A DNA stretch of 64,000 bases from Synechocystis sp. PCC 7338 (GCF_018282115.1 NZ_CP054306.1:3640691-3704690); one strand, 5' to 3'; numbered from the stretch's first letter, positions 1-9,278 are shown. The notes: generated by a model from the letters alone, not told the origin. Numbers and translations are program-made.

Positions 1-348
1 AACGTCACCATTTTGGCCTACAGTCCCCTAGCCCAAGGCTTACTCACCGGTAAGTATCGCCCCGAAAACTCCCCTACTCTCCAGGGAGCCCGCCGCCTTA
101 ATCCCCGCTTTAGTACCAAGGGATTGCAAAAACTAGCTCCCCTACTTAACCTCTTGGATACCTTGGCGGACAAACACAACAAAATACCGGCCCAAATTGC
201 CCTCAATTGGCTAATTGCCCAAGGTAATATTATTCCCATTCCGGGGGCAAAAAATGCTTCCCAAGCTCAACAAAATGCCGGAGCTTTGGGGTGGCAATTA
301 AGCCCAGAGGAAATTGAACAATTGCGGACTGTTGCCCAAGGTGTTTGA
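1..348 (+). CDS. Aldo/keto reductase, C-terminal part (cut by window edge)
   Basis: The reading frame is open from base 1 and ends with TGA at 346-348, so only the last 115 codons are present. The visible part contains AYSPLAQGLLTGKY, the beta-strand/loop near the active-site barrel of aldo/keto reductases, and IPIPGAKNASQAQQNAGA, which matches the NADPH 2'-phosphate binding segment (IPGxK...N) near the C-terminus of this family. It is therefore expected to be a soluble NADPH-dependent oxidoreductase of the YajO/Gre3-like type; the substrate cannot be told. The end is followed after about 70 bp by the right end of the first TnpB element, which lies downstream and does not interrupt the gene. 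Confidence 0.85.
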   Translation, partial: NVTILAYSPLAQGLLTGKYRPENSPTLQGARRLNPRFSTKGLQKLAPLLNLLDTLADKHNKIPAQIALNWLIAQGNIIPIPGAKNASQAQQNAGALGWQLSPEEIEQLRTVAQGV

Positions 349-420
349 AAATTTTTTGCGAATAAAGTCTTGCTCTTGTTCTTTTAATCGCCCATGTAGA
401 GCGCTAGGAAGACTTTAAAA

Positions 421-570
421 GTGACATCCTCCACACACCGAATCAAAGATTACGGTGTGGGCTTCCCAAGATCGCTCTTGAGGTTTCCTGCTTCATCGGG
501 ATTCCCAGGCAGTCTTCCTCCACAGGCAGTTTCACCGACTGTCCATCGGCTACAAGAACCAGACCTCGTT
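421..570 (-). ncRNA. Candidate omega/re-RNA scaffold at the right end of TnpB element 1
   Basis: By analogy with ISDra2, the RNA that guides TnpB comes from the last part of tnpB plus the right end, with the guide copied from flanking DNA just beyond the boundary. Here the right end folds into CACACCG/CGGTGTG with the tnpB stop codon in the loop and finishes in GATGTCAC. If the boundary is at 421, the guide would be read from the complement of 401-420. The 5' limit (570) is only an estimate from the usual length of about 150 nt; no promoter was identified. Confidence 0.35.
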
Positions 571-1696
571 GCATTACCACTTGAGCGGCAGCAACGTCTC
601 GATCAGCCACATATCCACATTCGTCGCAATGATGCCCCCGTTCACTGAGTTCTTTTTTGCCAGTATGCGCCCCACATTGAGGGCAAGTCTGGCTTGTCCC
701 GTTGGGGTCAACCTTGGCAAAGTAGACTCCCCGCTTCCAAGACACCCATTTGAGGATGCCAAGAAAACTCCCCCAGGCGGCATCAAGACAATGCTTTGCC
801 AGCATACCGCGACTGGTCATTTTGAGGTTCAAGTCCTCAGCAAAGAGCATCCCAGCAGCATCACAAAGCTTGTGAGCCGTCAGGAAGTGGAACTCACGGC
901 GAACGTTGTGGATATGTTCATGCAGTTTACGAATCTTGGCTTGGATTTTCCGGTAGTTGGCAGAACCCTTTTTCTTGTTTCTCAATTTGCGTTGCAGCCA
1001 TTTAAGCTTGCTTTGCAAATCCACGAAAAAGCGAGGGCGCTCTATCAGTTCACCTGTCGATGTAGCCAAGAACTTTTCCAATCCCAAATCAATGCCAATC
1101 GGTTCACCATGCGGCATGACATCGGGAATGGAGATATGGGCTTGCAGAATCAGTTGGGCATACCATCCAGACGACTTGAACACAACCCGAACTTGTTTGA
1201 CCTCAAATCCTTCTGGAATCGGTCGATGTAGGTTGATGGGCATGGCTCCTATTTTCGGCAGTTTGATTTCAAATCCATTGACCGGATTCGATTTGAACTG
1301 CGGAAATACAAACGAACGATACTGACCAAACTTCTTGAATCGAGGGAATCCAAAACCCCTTTCTTGTCTAAACTTGAACGCCTTATCCAGGCGTTTCAAG
1401 GCATCTTGCAAGACTTGAGAGTGAACTGCCTTCAGTTCTGGGATTTCCTCTTTCGCTTTGGTCAGTGCGTTTTGCTGTTTGTAGTAGTCGGGGTAGGGTG
1501 TTTCAGCAGGGATGATGTATTCCTGCTTGATGCTGCAAGCGTTGACCGGACACTTACGCGAATTGCTCCAGTCCTTTCTCTCCGCCAAAGCGTAGTTATA
1601 CACGCGACGGCATTGTTCCAACCAGTCAAGCATTTGTGCTTCCTGATCAAGTCCTGGATAGATTCGGTATCTGTAGGTCAAGTTCAACATACTCAT
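443..1696 (-). CDS. tnpB: TnpB RNA-guided nuclease-like protein (IS200/IS605 accessory)
   Basis: The 417-aa protein has the TnpB layout: N-terminal OrfB/HTH region (YNYALAERKDW, NACSIKQEY, GFGFPRFKK), then a RuvC-like nuclease with a C4 zinc ribbon. The three RuvC acidic residues are all visible: D in GIDLGLEK, E in FAEDLNLK and D in DRDVAAAQ; the ribbon cysteines are CPQC and CDEC. TnpB proteins are known as RNA-guided DNA nucleases using an RNA from the element's right end. About 20 extra residues follow the last acidic motif, and the stop codon (443-445) lies inside the loop of the right-end hairpin, so the 3' end of the gene overlaps the presumed guide RNA. Two ATGs (1696, 1690) are possible starts. 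It appears intact, with no frameshift. Confidence 0.9.
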   Translation of the reverse strand: MSMLNLTYRYRIYPGLDQEAQMLDWLEQCRRVYNYALAERKDWSNSRKCPVNACSIKQEYIIPAETPYPDYYKQQNALTKAKEEIPELKAVHSQVLQDALKRLDKAFKFRQERGFGFPRFKKFGQYRSFVFPQFKSNPVNGFEIKLPKIGAMPINLHRPIPEGFEVKQVRVVFKSSGWYAQLILQAHISIPDVMPHGEPIGIDLGLEKFLATSTGELIERPRFFVDLQSKLKWLQRKLRNKKKGSANYRKIQAKIRKLHEHIHNVRREFHFLTAHKLCDAAGMLFAEDLNLKMTSRGMLAKHCLDAAWGSFLGILKWVSWKRGVYFAKVDPNGTSQTCPQCGAHTGKKELSERGHHCDECGYVADRDVAAAQVVMQRGLVLVADGQSVKLPVEEDCLGIPMKQETSRAILGSPHRNL

Positions 1697-1828
1697 ATTC
1701 TAACGGATTCATACTCTCTGTTAGAACCGATAGATAGTGTGTCGATGAGGGGTATCGAACCCCTCAAAAGTTAAACAACTGATTACTTAGACGAATCCAT
1801 TGGCTCAGAAGTATTTTTAGAGGGATTT

Positions 1829-3013
1829 CTAACCCTGGTTAAATTCATATAGCAACCAAATCCCCACCCCCAAGCCGACAAAATTGGGCAGCCACGCCGC
1901 CAATGTAGGGGAAATTAACCCAACAATGCCTAAGCTACCACTGAAAAATCCCAGTATGTAGTAGGCAAAAATAATTACAATGGTTAAACCAAAGCCTGTG
2001 GCTCGACTTATCCTTTGGGGCCTAGCTCCGATCGCCGAACCTACTACCGCAAAAACAATACAAACAAAAGGAAACGCTAATTTTTGTTCCGTTCTTACCT
2101 GAAAAAACTGAATTTTCTTTTCATCGCCAATTAACTTTAAAATTTTGATATAGTCCTGGGCTTCAGCAATGGTCATTTCGTAGGGATCCCGTCCCTGTCG
2201 GGCAAAATCAAACGCCGATTTGGGCAGGGCAATTTGTTTATTCGTAAACGGAATCGCCTCTTGGTAGTCCTCTGTTTCTGTGAGGCGATAAACAGTACCA
2301 TGAAAGAAATCCCAGCCTTTATTATCATTATTCCAAGTGGCATTGTCGGAAAGTACAATATGTTTAAGGTGATTTTCCGTCCACTGCAACACCGTCAGAT
2401 TTTGCATTTCCTTGCCGTCAAATTTTTCCGCATAAACCAAACTTTTTAATCGCCGTGCAGTTTGGCCATTCTCGAGCTTAATTTCTTCAAACTCAGGGTA
2501 AAAAACATCGCGATTTTGCCAAAATGGATGCTCTTCATCTATGGATTCAATGAGGATACTGGTAGCTCTATAGTTGGCCACTGGCACCACCCATTCGCTC
2601 AGTACAAAAGCCCATCCTGTTACCAGCAAACTCAGCACCACCGCCGGCAAGATAAGACGGTATAAACTTACTCCACAACTGCGAATAGCAATAATTTCAC
2701 TATCCCCACTCAAACGACCAAAGGCCATCATTGTGGCTAGCATCACCGCCACTGGCAGGGAATAGGCGAGAAACTCCGGTACTTTGAGCAGTAGTACTTC
2801 TGCGGCTTTAGCTACTGGGAGATTTTTCTCGACAATTTTGTTACCTAAATCGGACAAATTACCGATCGCCAGCCCCAAACTGGCCACCACCCCGACGCTG
2901 AATAAAAATGGGGGAATCAGTTGCCTGGCCACATAGCGGTCCATGAGGGAAATACGGGGCAAAAGATGGGGCCACTGCCCCAAGCTGGTCAAGGTTTTAG
3001 ACAAGAACATCAC
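1829..3013 (-). CDS. LptF/LptG (YjgP/YjgQ) family permease
   Basis: The 394-aa protein starts with MDRYVARQLIPPF (after a possible extra N-terminal 23 residues) and has the LptF/G pattern: an N-terminal transmembrane pair (LFSVGVVASLGLAIG, LAYSLPVAVMLATMMAFG), a conserved segment GDSEIIAIRSCGVSLYR, a large periplasmic beta-jellyroll-like middle, and hydrophobic helices at the C-terminus (FPFVCIVFAVVGSAIG, ATGFGLTIVIIFAYYILGF). This family forms the inner-membrane permease of the Lpt lipopolysaccharide exporter. Only one permease is present and no lptB or lptC is visible nearby; cyanobacteria commonly scatter these genes. Its stop is about 60 bp from the left end of TnpB element 1. Confidence 0.85.
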   Translation of the reverse strand: MMFLSKTLTSLGQWPHLLPRISLMDRYVARQLIPPFLFSVGVVASLGLAIGNLSDLGNKIVEKNLPVAKAAEVLLLKVPEFLAYSLPVAVMLATMMAFGRLSGDSEIIAIRSCGVSLYRLILPAVVLSLLVTGWAFVLSEWVVPVANYRATSILIESIDEEHPFWQNRDVFYPEFEEIKLENGQTARRLKSLVYAEKFDGKEMQNLTVLQWTENHLKHIVLSDNATWNNDNKGWDFFHGTVYRLTETEDYQEAIPFTNKQIALPKSAFDFARQGRDPYEMTIAEAQDYIKILKLIGDEKKIQFFQVRTEQKLAFPFVCIVFAVVGSAIGARPQRISRATGFGLTIVIIFAYYILGFFSGSLGIVGLISPTLAAWLPNFVGLGVGIWLLYEFNQG

Positions 3014-3053
3014 AGATTTTCAAGCTTCCCAATGGCTAAAATTCTTCAAGTCT

Positions 3054-4442
3054 TTAAAATTCCGCGTTCATGGGAGTGCGGGGGAAAGGGATCACATCCC
3101 GAATATTGGCCATGCCGGTCATGAACTGGACAATGCGCTCAAAGCCTAAACCAAAGCCGGCATGGGGCACAGAACCATAACGGCGTAGGTCAAGATACCA
3201 CCATAGATCGCTTTCGGGAACCCCTTGTTCCTGCATTCTTTGAGTTAATACGTCTAGTCGTTCTTCCCGCTGGGAACCACCGATAATTTCACCAATTTTG
3301 GGCGCTAAAATATCCATAGCGGCAACGGTTTTACCATCCTCATTTAAGCGCATATAAAACGCTTTAATATCCTTGGGATAATCGGTCACAATGGTGGGTC
3401 TTTTGAACACAATTTCTGCCAAATATCGCTCATGTTCTGACTGTAAATCCACTCCCCAAGCGACGGGATATTCAAACTTTTGATCCGCTTTTTCCAGCAG
3501 TTGGATGGCCTCGGTGTAGGTCAGCCAAGCAAATTCGTTGTTAATGATATTGTCCGCTGTGGCCAGCACTGTGTTGTCAATGCGCTGGTCAAAAAATTCC
3601 ATATCCTCTGGGCATTTTTCCAGCACAAATTTGAAAATGTATTTCAGAAATTCCTCCGCCCATTGGCGATCGCCTTCTAGGTCACAAAAGGCCATTTCTG
3701 GTTCCACCATCCAAAATTCGGCTAGGTGGCGGGACGTATTGGAGTTTTCGGCCCGAAAGGTGGGGCCAAACGTGTAGACATTCTGGAATGCCAGGGCCAT
3801 CACCTCCGCTTCCAATTGTCCACTCACTGTCAAATAAGCTTGTTTACCAAAAAAGTCCTCACTGTAATCAATACCATGATCACTTTTGGGCACCTTCTGT
3901 AAATCTAAGGTGGTGACATTGAATAAATCCCCTGCCCCCTCACAGTCACTGGCGGTAATGATCGGAGTATGGACCCAGAGAAAACCCCTCTCCTGAAAAA
4001 ATTGGTGAATGGCGGTGGCACAGGCGTTACGCACCCTCATAACTGCGCCGATGGTATTGGTGCGGGGCCGCAGGTGACCAATGGTCCGCAAAAATTCAAA
4101 GCTGTGGCGTTTTTTCTGGAGGGGATAACTGCTAGGGTCTGCTCCCCCCAACAATTCCAGTTTGGCTGCCTTTAACTCCACCCGTTGTCCTTTTCCCGGT
4201 GAAGGGGTCAATTTTCCTTCCACCACCACCGCGGCCCCTGTCTGCAATTGGGATAACAGGCGATCGTAGTCCGTCAAATTCCCATCAAGCACCACTTGGA
4301 GGTTAGCCAAGCTAGAGCCGTCATTAACTTCCACAAAACTAAAATCCTTGAGGGTTCGTTTAGTGCGTAACCACCCTTGAACCATTACTTGGTCATCGGC
4401 ATGACCATGGCGGAGAACTTCAATAATGCGGCGTTTGTTCAT
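3054..4442 (-). CDS. asnS: Asparaginyl-tRNA synthetase
   Basis: This class II synthetase charges tRNA-Asn. The chosen start, ATG at 4442 ([13 protein letters not shown]), gives 462 aa, the usual length; an in-frame upstream ATG would add 53 residues of low-complexity sequence not seen in the family. The N-terminal OB fold ([20 protein letters not shown]) binds the anticodon; the catalytic domain has motif 2 ([15 protein letters not shown]) and motif 3 ([17 protein letters not shown], ending in PRTPMNAEF). The gene is divergent from the tRNA-Tyr/tRNA-Thr pair, whose first gene begins about 190 bp away. Confidence 0.97.
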   Translation of the reverse strand: MNKRRIIEVLRHGHADDQVMVQGWLRTKRTLKDFSFVEVNDGSSLANLQVVLDGNLTDYDRLLSQLQTGAAVVVEGKLTPSPGKGQRVELKAAKLELLGGADPSSYPLQKKRHSFEFLRTIGHLRPRTNTIGAVMRVRNACATAIHQFFQERGFLWVHTPIITASDCEGAGDLFNVTTLDLQKVPKSDHGIDYSEDFFGKQAYLTVSGQLEAEVMALAFQNVYTFGPTFRAENSNTSRHLAEFWMVEPEMAFCDLEGDRQWAEEFLKYIFKFVLEKCPEDMEFFDQRIDNTVLATADNIINNEFAWLTYTEAIQLLEKADQKFEYPVAWGVDLQSEHERYLAEIVFKRPTIVTDYPKDIKAFYMRLNEDGKTVAAMDILAPKIGEIIGGSQREERLDVLTQRMQEQGVPESDLWWYLDLRRYGSVPHAGFGLGFERIVQFMTGMANIRDVIPFPRTPMNAEF

Positions 4443-4634
4443 AAACCCCAGAGGAGTAGAGATAGAGGGACAGTGGGTGCCACTATTAAACCACGGCACC
4501 GAGCCACTCCTAGGGTAACCAATCCCGGCCAGGGAAGGGATTCCCAGCAAACCAGACAAAAATCTGACCAACCCAGAAAAAAATATTTTGACCATCAACA
4601 ATTAGGTGTTATGATGGCTAATCGTGAAAGCAAT

Positions 4635-4716
4635 GGGTCGATGCCCGAGTGGTTAATGGGGGCGGACTGTAAATCCGCTGGCTATGCCTACGCTGGTTCA
4701 AATCCAGCTCGGCCCA
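4635..4716 (+). tRNA. tRNA-Tyr (GUA)
   Basis: An 82-nt class II tRNA. The acceptor stem GGGTCGA pairs with TCGGCCC (one T-G wobble), followed by discriminator A. The anticodon GTA is at 4669-4671 in the loop ACTGTAAAT, the long variable arm is GGCTATGCCTACG, and the T arm contains GGTTCAAATCC. CCA is not encoded. Only 8 nt separate it from the following tRNA-Thr, so both are probably processed from one transcript. Confidence 0.97.
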
Positions 4717-4724
4717 TCCCTTTT

Positions 4725-4796
4725 GCCCTTGTAGCTCAGTGGTAGAGCACACCCTTGGTAAGGGTGAGGTCACGAGTTCAATCCTCGTCAAGGGCT
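4725..4796 (+). tRNA. tRNA-Thr (GGU)
   Basis: A 72-nt class I tRNA. The acceptor stem GCCCTTG pairs perfectly with CAAGGGC, followed by discriminator T. The D arm contains AGCTCAGTGGTAGAGC, the anticodon GGT is at 4757-4759, and the T arm is GAGTTCAATCCTC. The genome does not encode CCA. Confidence 0.97.
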
Positions 4797-5010
4797 TTCA
4801 AAAATTCCGTTTTGATGTCGATCAAGAATTGGGCCTTGAGCCTAATCTTTTTCACCATAGACCACTGTGATCTGGGATCTAGGTTTAAGAATCAGATGGA
4901 ATGTTCTCCGACCCACTGCAATTGTCCAAATCAATGGGGATTTCAATTTTTTATGGATCAACAATAAATTAAGGATATCTCTGCATTGTTACTAAAACTT
5001 CAGTGTTAGG

Positions 5011-5934
5011 CTAATTAACTTTAATCATTAATGTAAAGAAGACCTGTTGGCTGTTATAGTCGGCAAAAGATGGGATGTAAACTATTCGCAAATTGACTGG
5101 AATATCAAAGTCAGTTTGCAAGAAGGGCAACATAAAAGGGAGTACCGGACTGCCAGATAGCTCCTGAAGTTGCGTTGTATAAAGCAATCCAATAGCCGAG
5201 CCGACTTGAATGGGGCTAGCAAAAATATTTTTTCTTAAACTAAGACCAACGTAGGCTGCTGGATAGCCAAAATCTGAATCTCTAAAAATATTAAATTCTA
5301 AACTAGCAATAGAATCTTGGACTAAGTTATCAAAAAAGCCATAATTAGGATTGATGATTTCAAAATTGTAGGCCGCCCCCATACCCAAGGGAAAATTATT
5401 AACGTCGGGTTCTGTGTAGTCTATGTGCCAGGAAATAGGGGAAATCGTCAAATATTTATCAGTTAAATTCCACAAGTTTATCGGAGGTGAACTGTTAGTT
5501 TTACTAGCACTTAAATTATGAAAATCACTTGGTTTGTTTGTTTGTTGATAATTTTGTAAAACAAGACTTAATTCTATACTCAAATCAGGGTTATCATTAT
5601 TATCATTAGATAAAATAAGATGGTTCTTATAATTTCTATTTATTAATGCAGAGGGGACAAAGGGCTCTAATAATAGGGGGGAAGTGGGAATTAGTTCAAA
5701 GTTGCTTTCAAGGTTGATGATTTTTTTTTCGTATTTTAAATTACTAGAGTCAATTATAAGGTTTTCCTGAATCAGCAAAGGTTTTGAATACCAGTCAATA
5801 GGTGCATTGTTAATTTGTGTCAAAATATCTTGATCTGAAGAAAATTCATTTTCAAATCCTATTTCTTGGGCGTAAATTAAGTTATTTTTAAATAACAGAA
5901 AAATTAATTTCAACAAAACAATTCTCGTCGTCAT
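5011..5934 (-). CDS. Hypothetical secreted protein in an AT-rich patch
   Basis: I do not recognise this protein. The preferred start, ATG at 5934, gives 307 aa beginning with a signal-peptide-like segment (basic MTTR, hydrophobic LLKLIFLLF, then YAQE); an in-frame ATG at 5997 would add 21 residues. The remainder is rich in Asn, Ser and Leu, and the C-terminal half is made of short hydrophobic/polar alternations (LEFNIFRDSDFGYPAAYVG, LRIVYIPSF) compatible with beta strands of an envelope protein. The coding region is clearly richer in A+T than the genes on both sides and uses many AAT/TTA codons, suggesting acquisition or relaxed selection. No partner gene is evident. Confidence 0.6.
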   Translation of the reverse strand: MTTRIVLLKLIFLLFKNNLIYAQEIGFENEFSSDQDILTQINNAPIDWYSKPLLIQENLIIDSSNLKYEKKIINLESNFELIPTSPLLLEPFVPSALINRNYKNHLILSNDNNDNPDLSIELSLVLQNYQQTNKPSDFHNLSASKTNSSPPINLWNLTDKYLTISPISWHIDYTEPDVNNFPLGMGAAYNFEIINPNYGFFDNLVQDSIASLEFNIFRDSDFGYPAAYVGLSLRKNIFASPIQVGSAIGLLYTTQLQELSGSPVLPFMLPFLQTDFDIPVNLRIVYIPSFADYNSQQVFFTLMIKVN

Positions 5935-6170
5935 TTTTCCATCAGTAATCAAAAAAATATTATGCCCTCGTCGGTTAAAATATAGAAAAAATATCAAGAA
6001 GAACTAAGCTAGTCAAACCACTGAAAGTCTGTTAGTGAAGTTTCAGTCCCTCGCTAAATTTCATCGCTAAAACCCCACCAATATCAAGGAGATTTTATCT
6101 AGTTCTTCCTCAATTTGGGAGTAGGGAAGCTTGTCAAACGGACTCTTCAAGCCCTTATCATACCTGCTAA

Positions 6171-6857
6171 CTAAACCAGGCGGCCGATGTCTTCGTTGGA
6201 ACCCAGGAGTACTAGAATCATCCCCCGTTGCAATCGTTCCTGGGGAGCGGGGTTGATTTTAAACTTTTCCTCGTAGCCCACTGCCAAAACGCTGACTCCG
6301 TGATTTTTGCGCAGTTGCAGTTCTGCTAGGGTTTTATCGCAGAATTCTTCAGGAACCAGAATTTCCACGATGCTGTTGTTGGGATCTAACTTGAAACGGT
6401 CAACGATCGCCGGGGTGGTGAGGGTATAGGCTAAGTCTTGGCCAGCTTTGTGCTCAGGAAAGATAATTAAATCAACCCCCAAGCGTTTGAGAATTTTTTC
6501 ATGCGTGTCGGAAGAAACCTTAGCCACGACAGATTTGACGCCCCCTTCCTTGAGGTTAAGACACGTAATGATACTTTCCTTGAGGTAATTACCGATCGCC
6601 ACAATCACCGTTTCAATCTCAAAAATGCCGGCCTCCCGTAGGGCCGTGTCATCGGTAGAATCGAGACTAATGGCGTTACCCACTACCCGATCCGCCAATA
6701 CTTCCGCCACCAGTTTGGGATCTTGGTCAATGCCCAACACCTCATAGCCATTGACATGCAGGGTTTCGCACACTGCCCGACCAAACCGACCCAGGCCAAT
6801 CACCGCAAACTGCCGTTTTTCCTGGCGAATTAAACTGAGAAAATGACTAGTTTTCAT
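6171..6857 (-). CDS. ktrA: KtrA/TrkA-type regulatory subunit of a K+ transporter (RCK domain protein)
   Basis: The 228-aa cytoplasmic protein has an RCK_N Rossmann domain (FAVIGLGRFGRAVCETL near residues 16-32, acidic end of strand 2 in VLGIDQD) followed by an RCK_C domain from about residue 145 (IVEILVPEEFCDKTLAELQL). Such proteins form octameric rings that gate the KtrB membrane subunit in response to nucleotides. In Synechocystis the KtrB and KtrE partners are encoded elsewhere, consistent with no transporter gene here. It lies 25 bp downstream of argF on the same strand and may be cotranscribed. Confidence 0.88.
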   Translation of the reverse strand: MKTSHFLSLIRQEKRQFAVIGLGRFGRAVCETLHVNGYEVLGIDQDPKLVAEVLADRVVGNAISLDSTDDTALREAGIFEIETVIVAIGNYLKESIITCLNLKEGGVKSVVAKVSSDTHEKILKRLGVDLIIFPEHKAGQDLAYTLTTPAIVDRFKLDPNNSIVEILVPEEFCDKTLAELQLRKNHGVSVLAVGYEEKFKINPAPQERLQRGMILVLLGSNEDIGRLV

Positions 6858-6882
6858 TAATTTTGTTCTAAATTGAGCGGCA

Positions 6883-7809
6883 TTAAACTAAACCCAACAG
6901 GGCCACCATGAGGGCTTTTTGGGCGTGCATGCGATTTTCCGCTTGGTCCCAGAGTCGGGATTGCGGCCCTTCCATGACAGCGTCAGTAATTTCTTCCCCC
7001 CGGTGGGCCGGAAGACAGTGGAGCACAATGGCTTCGGGATCCGCCAGGGCAAGGAGTTCTTGGTTAATTTGGTAGGGCTGGAAAATGGGAATGCGACTGT
7101 CAGCTAAATCTTCCTGGCCCATACTGGCCCAAACATCGGTGTAAAGAATATGACTTCCTTGGGCGGCGGCTTTGGGGTCGTCGGTTAGTTCCACTTTTCC
7201 CCCTGGGGCCGCAATTTTCTGGGCTTGTTGGACAATCTCTGATAAGGGTTCATAGTTCTTCGGGGTAGCCACCCGCACCGTCATGCCCATCATTACCCCA
7301 CCGAGGATGAGGGAATGGGCCACGTTATTGCCGTCTCCCAAGTAGGTGACTGTTAACCCTTCTAGTTTGCCAAAACATTCCTGGATGGTCTGCAAGTCCG
7401 CCAAAATCTGACAGGGATGCTCCAAGTCACTCAGGGCATTGATAATGGGCATTTTGGCATGGTCGGCAAAGGTTTGCAGATCTGCCTGTTTGAAAGTCCG
7501 CACTGCCAGGATATCAATGTAGCGGTCTAGTACCCTAGCGGTATCCTGAATTGGTTCCCCCCGACCCACCTGGGTCACACTGGGGTTTAAATCCAATACC
7601 TGTCCTCCCAGTTGGTACATGGCTGCTGTGAAGGAAACCCTGGTCCGGGTGGAAGCTTTGTAGAACAGTAAACCGAGAATTTTCCGACAATGGGGCTTGA
7701 GCATACCGGATTTAAGATCCGCCGCCAACTGCAAGAGTGATTTCATTTCTTCGATGGTCAAATCGGCGATCGCCAATAGATCCCTGCCTGCCAACGCCTT
7801 AATGCCCAT
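6883..7809 (-). CDS. argF: Ornithine carbamoyltransferase
   Basis: This enzyme makes citrulline from ornithine and carbamoyl phosphate in arginine synthesis. The 308-aa protein is of normal length and shows the carbamoyl-phosphate site STRTR (about residue 53), HPCQIL (about 130), and the ornithine/catalytic loop HCLPAHRG (about 264). It is followed closely by ktrA on the same strand. Confidence 0.97.
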   Translation of the reverse strand: MGIKALAGRDLLAIADLTIEEMKSLLQLAADLKSGMLKPHCRKILGLLFYKASTRTRVSFTAAMYQLGGQVLDLNPSVTQVGRGEPIQDTARVLDRYIDILAVRTFKQADLQTFADHAKMPIINALSDLEHPCQILADLQTIQECFGKLEGLTVTYLGDGNNVAHSLILGGVMMGMTVRVATPKNYEPLSEIVQQAQKIAAPGGKVELTDDPKAAAQGSHILYTDVWASMGQEDLADSRIPIFQPYQINQELLALADPEAIVLHCLPAHRGEEITDAVMEGPQSRLWDQAENRMHAQKALMVALLGLV

Positions 7810-7930
7810 AGCCCTGATCCCTGGTTCCCCAATGTGGTGGTCAAACTAATATCGAAATGATCGACTTAATTAAGCATTATTTTGCCATACTCCGCTGTTG
7901 ACCCTTGGTAGATCGCCACGATGTCAGGGA

Positions 7931-8461
7931 TTAGTGATTTTGCTTTTCCAGATAGGCCCGATAACCCAGTTGCTCCAGTTGGGTTTGCTTATCTAAAACC
8001 ATGGTTTCTAAACTTTGACGATACTCTTGTACTTTTTCCAACAACACGGGATTATGGCTGGCGAGAATTTGCACCGCTAACAGCCCGGCATTTTGGGCAT
8101 TGCCGATCGCCACCGTGGCCACCGGAATGCCCCCCGGCATTTGCACAATGGAATAGAGGGAATCTACCCCCTGTAGGGTTTTGGTCTGCACTGGCACACC
8201 GATCACCGGCAGAGGGGTCAGGGCCGCCACCATCCCCGGCAGATGGGCCGCTCCCCCCGCCCCGGCAATAATTACTTTCAAACCCCGTTGATGGGCAGTT
8301 TTGGCATACTCCACCATTTTTTTTGGGGTACGATGGGCAGAAACAATGGCCACTTCCGTGGGTACGGCAAATTGTTCACAAATGGCGATCGCCGCTGCCA
8401 TGGTGGGGAGATCGGAATCGCTTCCCATGATGATGCCGACCAGGGGAGAGGGGGAAGTCAT
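7931..8461 (-). CDS. purE: N5-carboxyaminoimidazole ribonucleotide mutase
   Basis: The 176-aa protein is class I PurE of purine synthesis, which converts N5-CAIR to CAIR. It has the N-terminal [13 protein letters not shown] phosphate/nucleotide loop, SAHRTPKKM and the [11 protein letters not shown] loop with the catalytic His. It ends about 120 bp from the start of argF on the same strand and is divergent from ssb, with which it shares a 114-bp promoter region. Confidence 0.97.
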   Translation of the reverse strand: MTSPSPLVGIIMGSDSDLPTMAAAIAICEQFAVPTEVAIVSAHRTPKKMVEYAKTAHQRGLKVIIAGAGGAAHLPGMVAALTPLPVIGVPVQTKTLQGVDSLYSIVQMPGGIPVATVAIGNAQNAGLLAVQILASHNPVLLEKVQEYRQSLETMVLDKQTQLEQLGYRAYLEKQNH

Positions 8462-8575
8462 AAATTGAACTGAATAAATTAAGTTGAGGTGACGAAGATG
8501 GAGGTTTGACTTTAAACTGAGGCTAACCGCTAATAGCGTATCGGAAAATCTTCAAGATCCCAAGGAAAGATTTTT

Positions 8576-8941
8576 ATGTCAGTGAACAGTATCCATCTGG
8601 TGGGAAGGGCCGGCCGTGACCCTGAAGTTAAATATTTTGAGTCCGGTAATGTAGTCTGCAACTTCACCCTGGCGGTAAATCGACGCACAAGCAAAAAGGA
8701 TGAACCCCCCGATTGGTTTGACCTCGAAATTTGGGGTAAAACTGCTGAAATAGCCGGTACCTACGTCAAAAAGGGGAGTTTGATTGGTATCCAAGGATCG
8801 TTAAAATTTGACCATTGGGAAGATCGGAACTCCGGTACCCCCCGTTCCAAACCGGTAATCCGGGTCAATAATTTGGATTTACTCGGCTCCAAGCGGGACA
8901 ACGCTGAAGCCACCATGAATAATTACCCCGACGAGTTCTAG
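8576..8941 (+). CDS. ssb: Single-stranded DNA-binding protein
   Basis: The 121-aa protein carries one OB fold typical of bacterial SSB: NSIHLVGRAGRDPEVKYF, FTLAVNR, DWFDLEIWGKTAEIA and YVKKGSLIGIQGSLKFDHW. The C-terminal tail is short (NNYPDEF), with an acidic/aromatic end that only approximates the DDDIPF tip by which SSB recruits partners. It is the first gene of a plus-strand group. Confidence 0.93.
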   Translation: MSVNSIHLVGRAGRDPEVKYFESGNVVCNFTLAVNRRTSKKDEPPDWFDLEIWGKTAEIAGTYVKKGSLIGIQGSLKFDHWEDRNSGTPRSKPVIRVNNLDLLGSKRDNAEATMNNYPDEF

Positions 8942-9028
8942 TCATCGGACCCATTAACCCCATTGGTAAATTGCGGCGATAGCCATTGCTAGCAAAATCT
9001 TTGCGTCCCTTACCCATGCCAAAGCCCC

Positions 9029-9262
9029 ATGGAAGTCTTTGACCCCACTCCTCCCCCTTGGGTTGAGGATACTGTTCATACCAGGGGTTTTTGTTGTCCC
9101 CAATGTCAGGCTGGCCCCCGTCAGGCCCTCCGAGCTTGGATCAATCGGCGATCGCCAGTGTTAGGGGATGATCGACGGCGCAAATGGCAGGAGTTTTACC
9201 AGTGTGAATGTGGTCAGGGTTGGTGGGCCTGGAGCAGTGACCGTCCCCCTTCCCCCCAATAG
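9029..9262 (+). CDS. Small conserved zinc-binding hypothetical protein
   Basis: The 77-aa protein has two cysteine pairs, CCPQC near residue 23 and CECGQGWW near residue 61, separated by a basic region, a zinc-ribbon-like arrangement. It begins MEVFDPTPPPW and ends in a Pro/Ser tail. Its function is unknown. The gene ends 16 bp before the likely ATG of the prenyltransferase and may be cotranscribed with it. Confidence 0.6.
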   Translation: MEVFDPTPPPWVEDTVHTRGFCCPQCQAGPRQALRAWINRRSPVLGDDRRRKWQEFYQCECGQGWWAWSSDRPPSPQ

Positions 9263-9278
9263 TCCTTTAATCTTTTCT

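Larger units (their letters stand above)
421..1770 (-). mobile_element. TnpB-only IS200/IS605-type element (copy 1), approximate ends
   Basis: A tnpB gene on the minus strand is flanked by short palindromes of the kind that mark the subterminal ends of IS200/IS605 elements. At the right end (low coordinates) CACACCG 434-440 pairs with CGGTGTG 453-459, and the minus strand then ends in GATGTCAC around 421. At the left end GAGGGG 1747-1752 pairs with CCCCTC 1760-1765. No tnpA (Y1 HUH transposase) is nearby, so the element is non-autonomous and would need a TnpA in trans. The exact cleavage points and the target/TAM tetra- or pentanucleotide were not resolved. Confidence 0.6.

Noticed and set aside
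1739..1812. Minus-strand stretch with a perfect tRNA T-arm-like stem-loop (GAGGGGTTCGATACCCCTC)
   Set aside because: No matching 5' acceptor strand, D arm or anticodon arm can be found, and the position fits the left-end hairpin of TnpB element 1.
8459..8575. Riboswitch between purE and ssb
   Set aside because: The region is only 114 bp and lacks purine-riboswitch conserved bases; it is better explained as divergent promoters.
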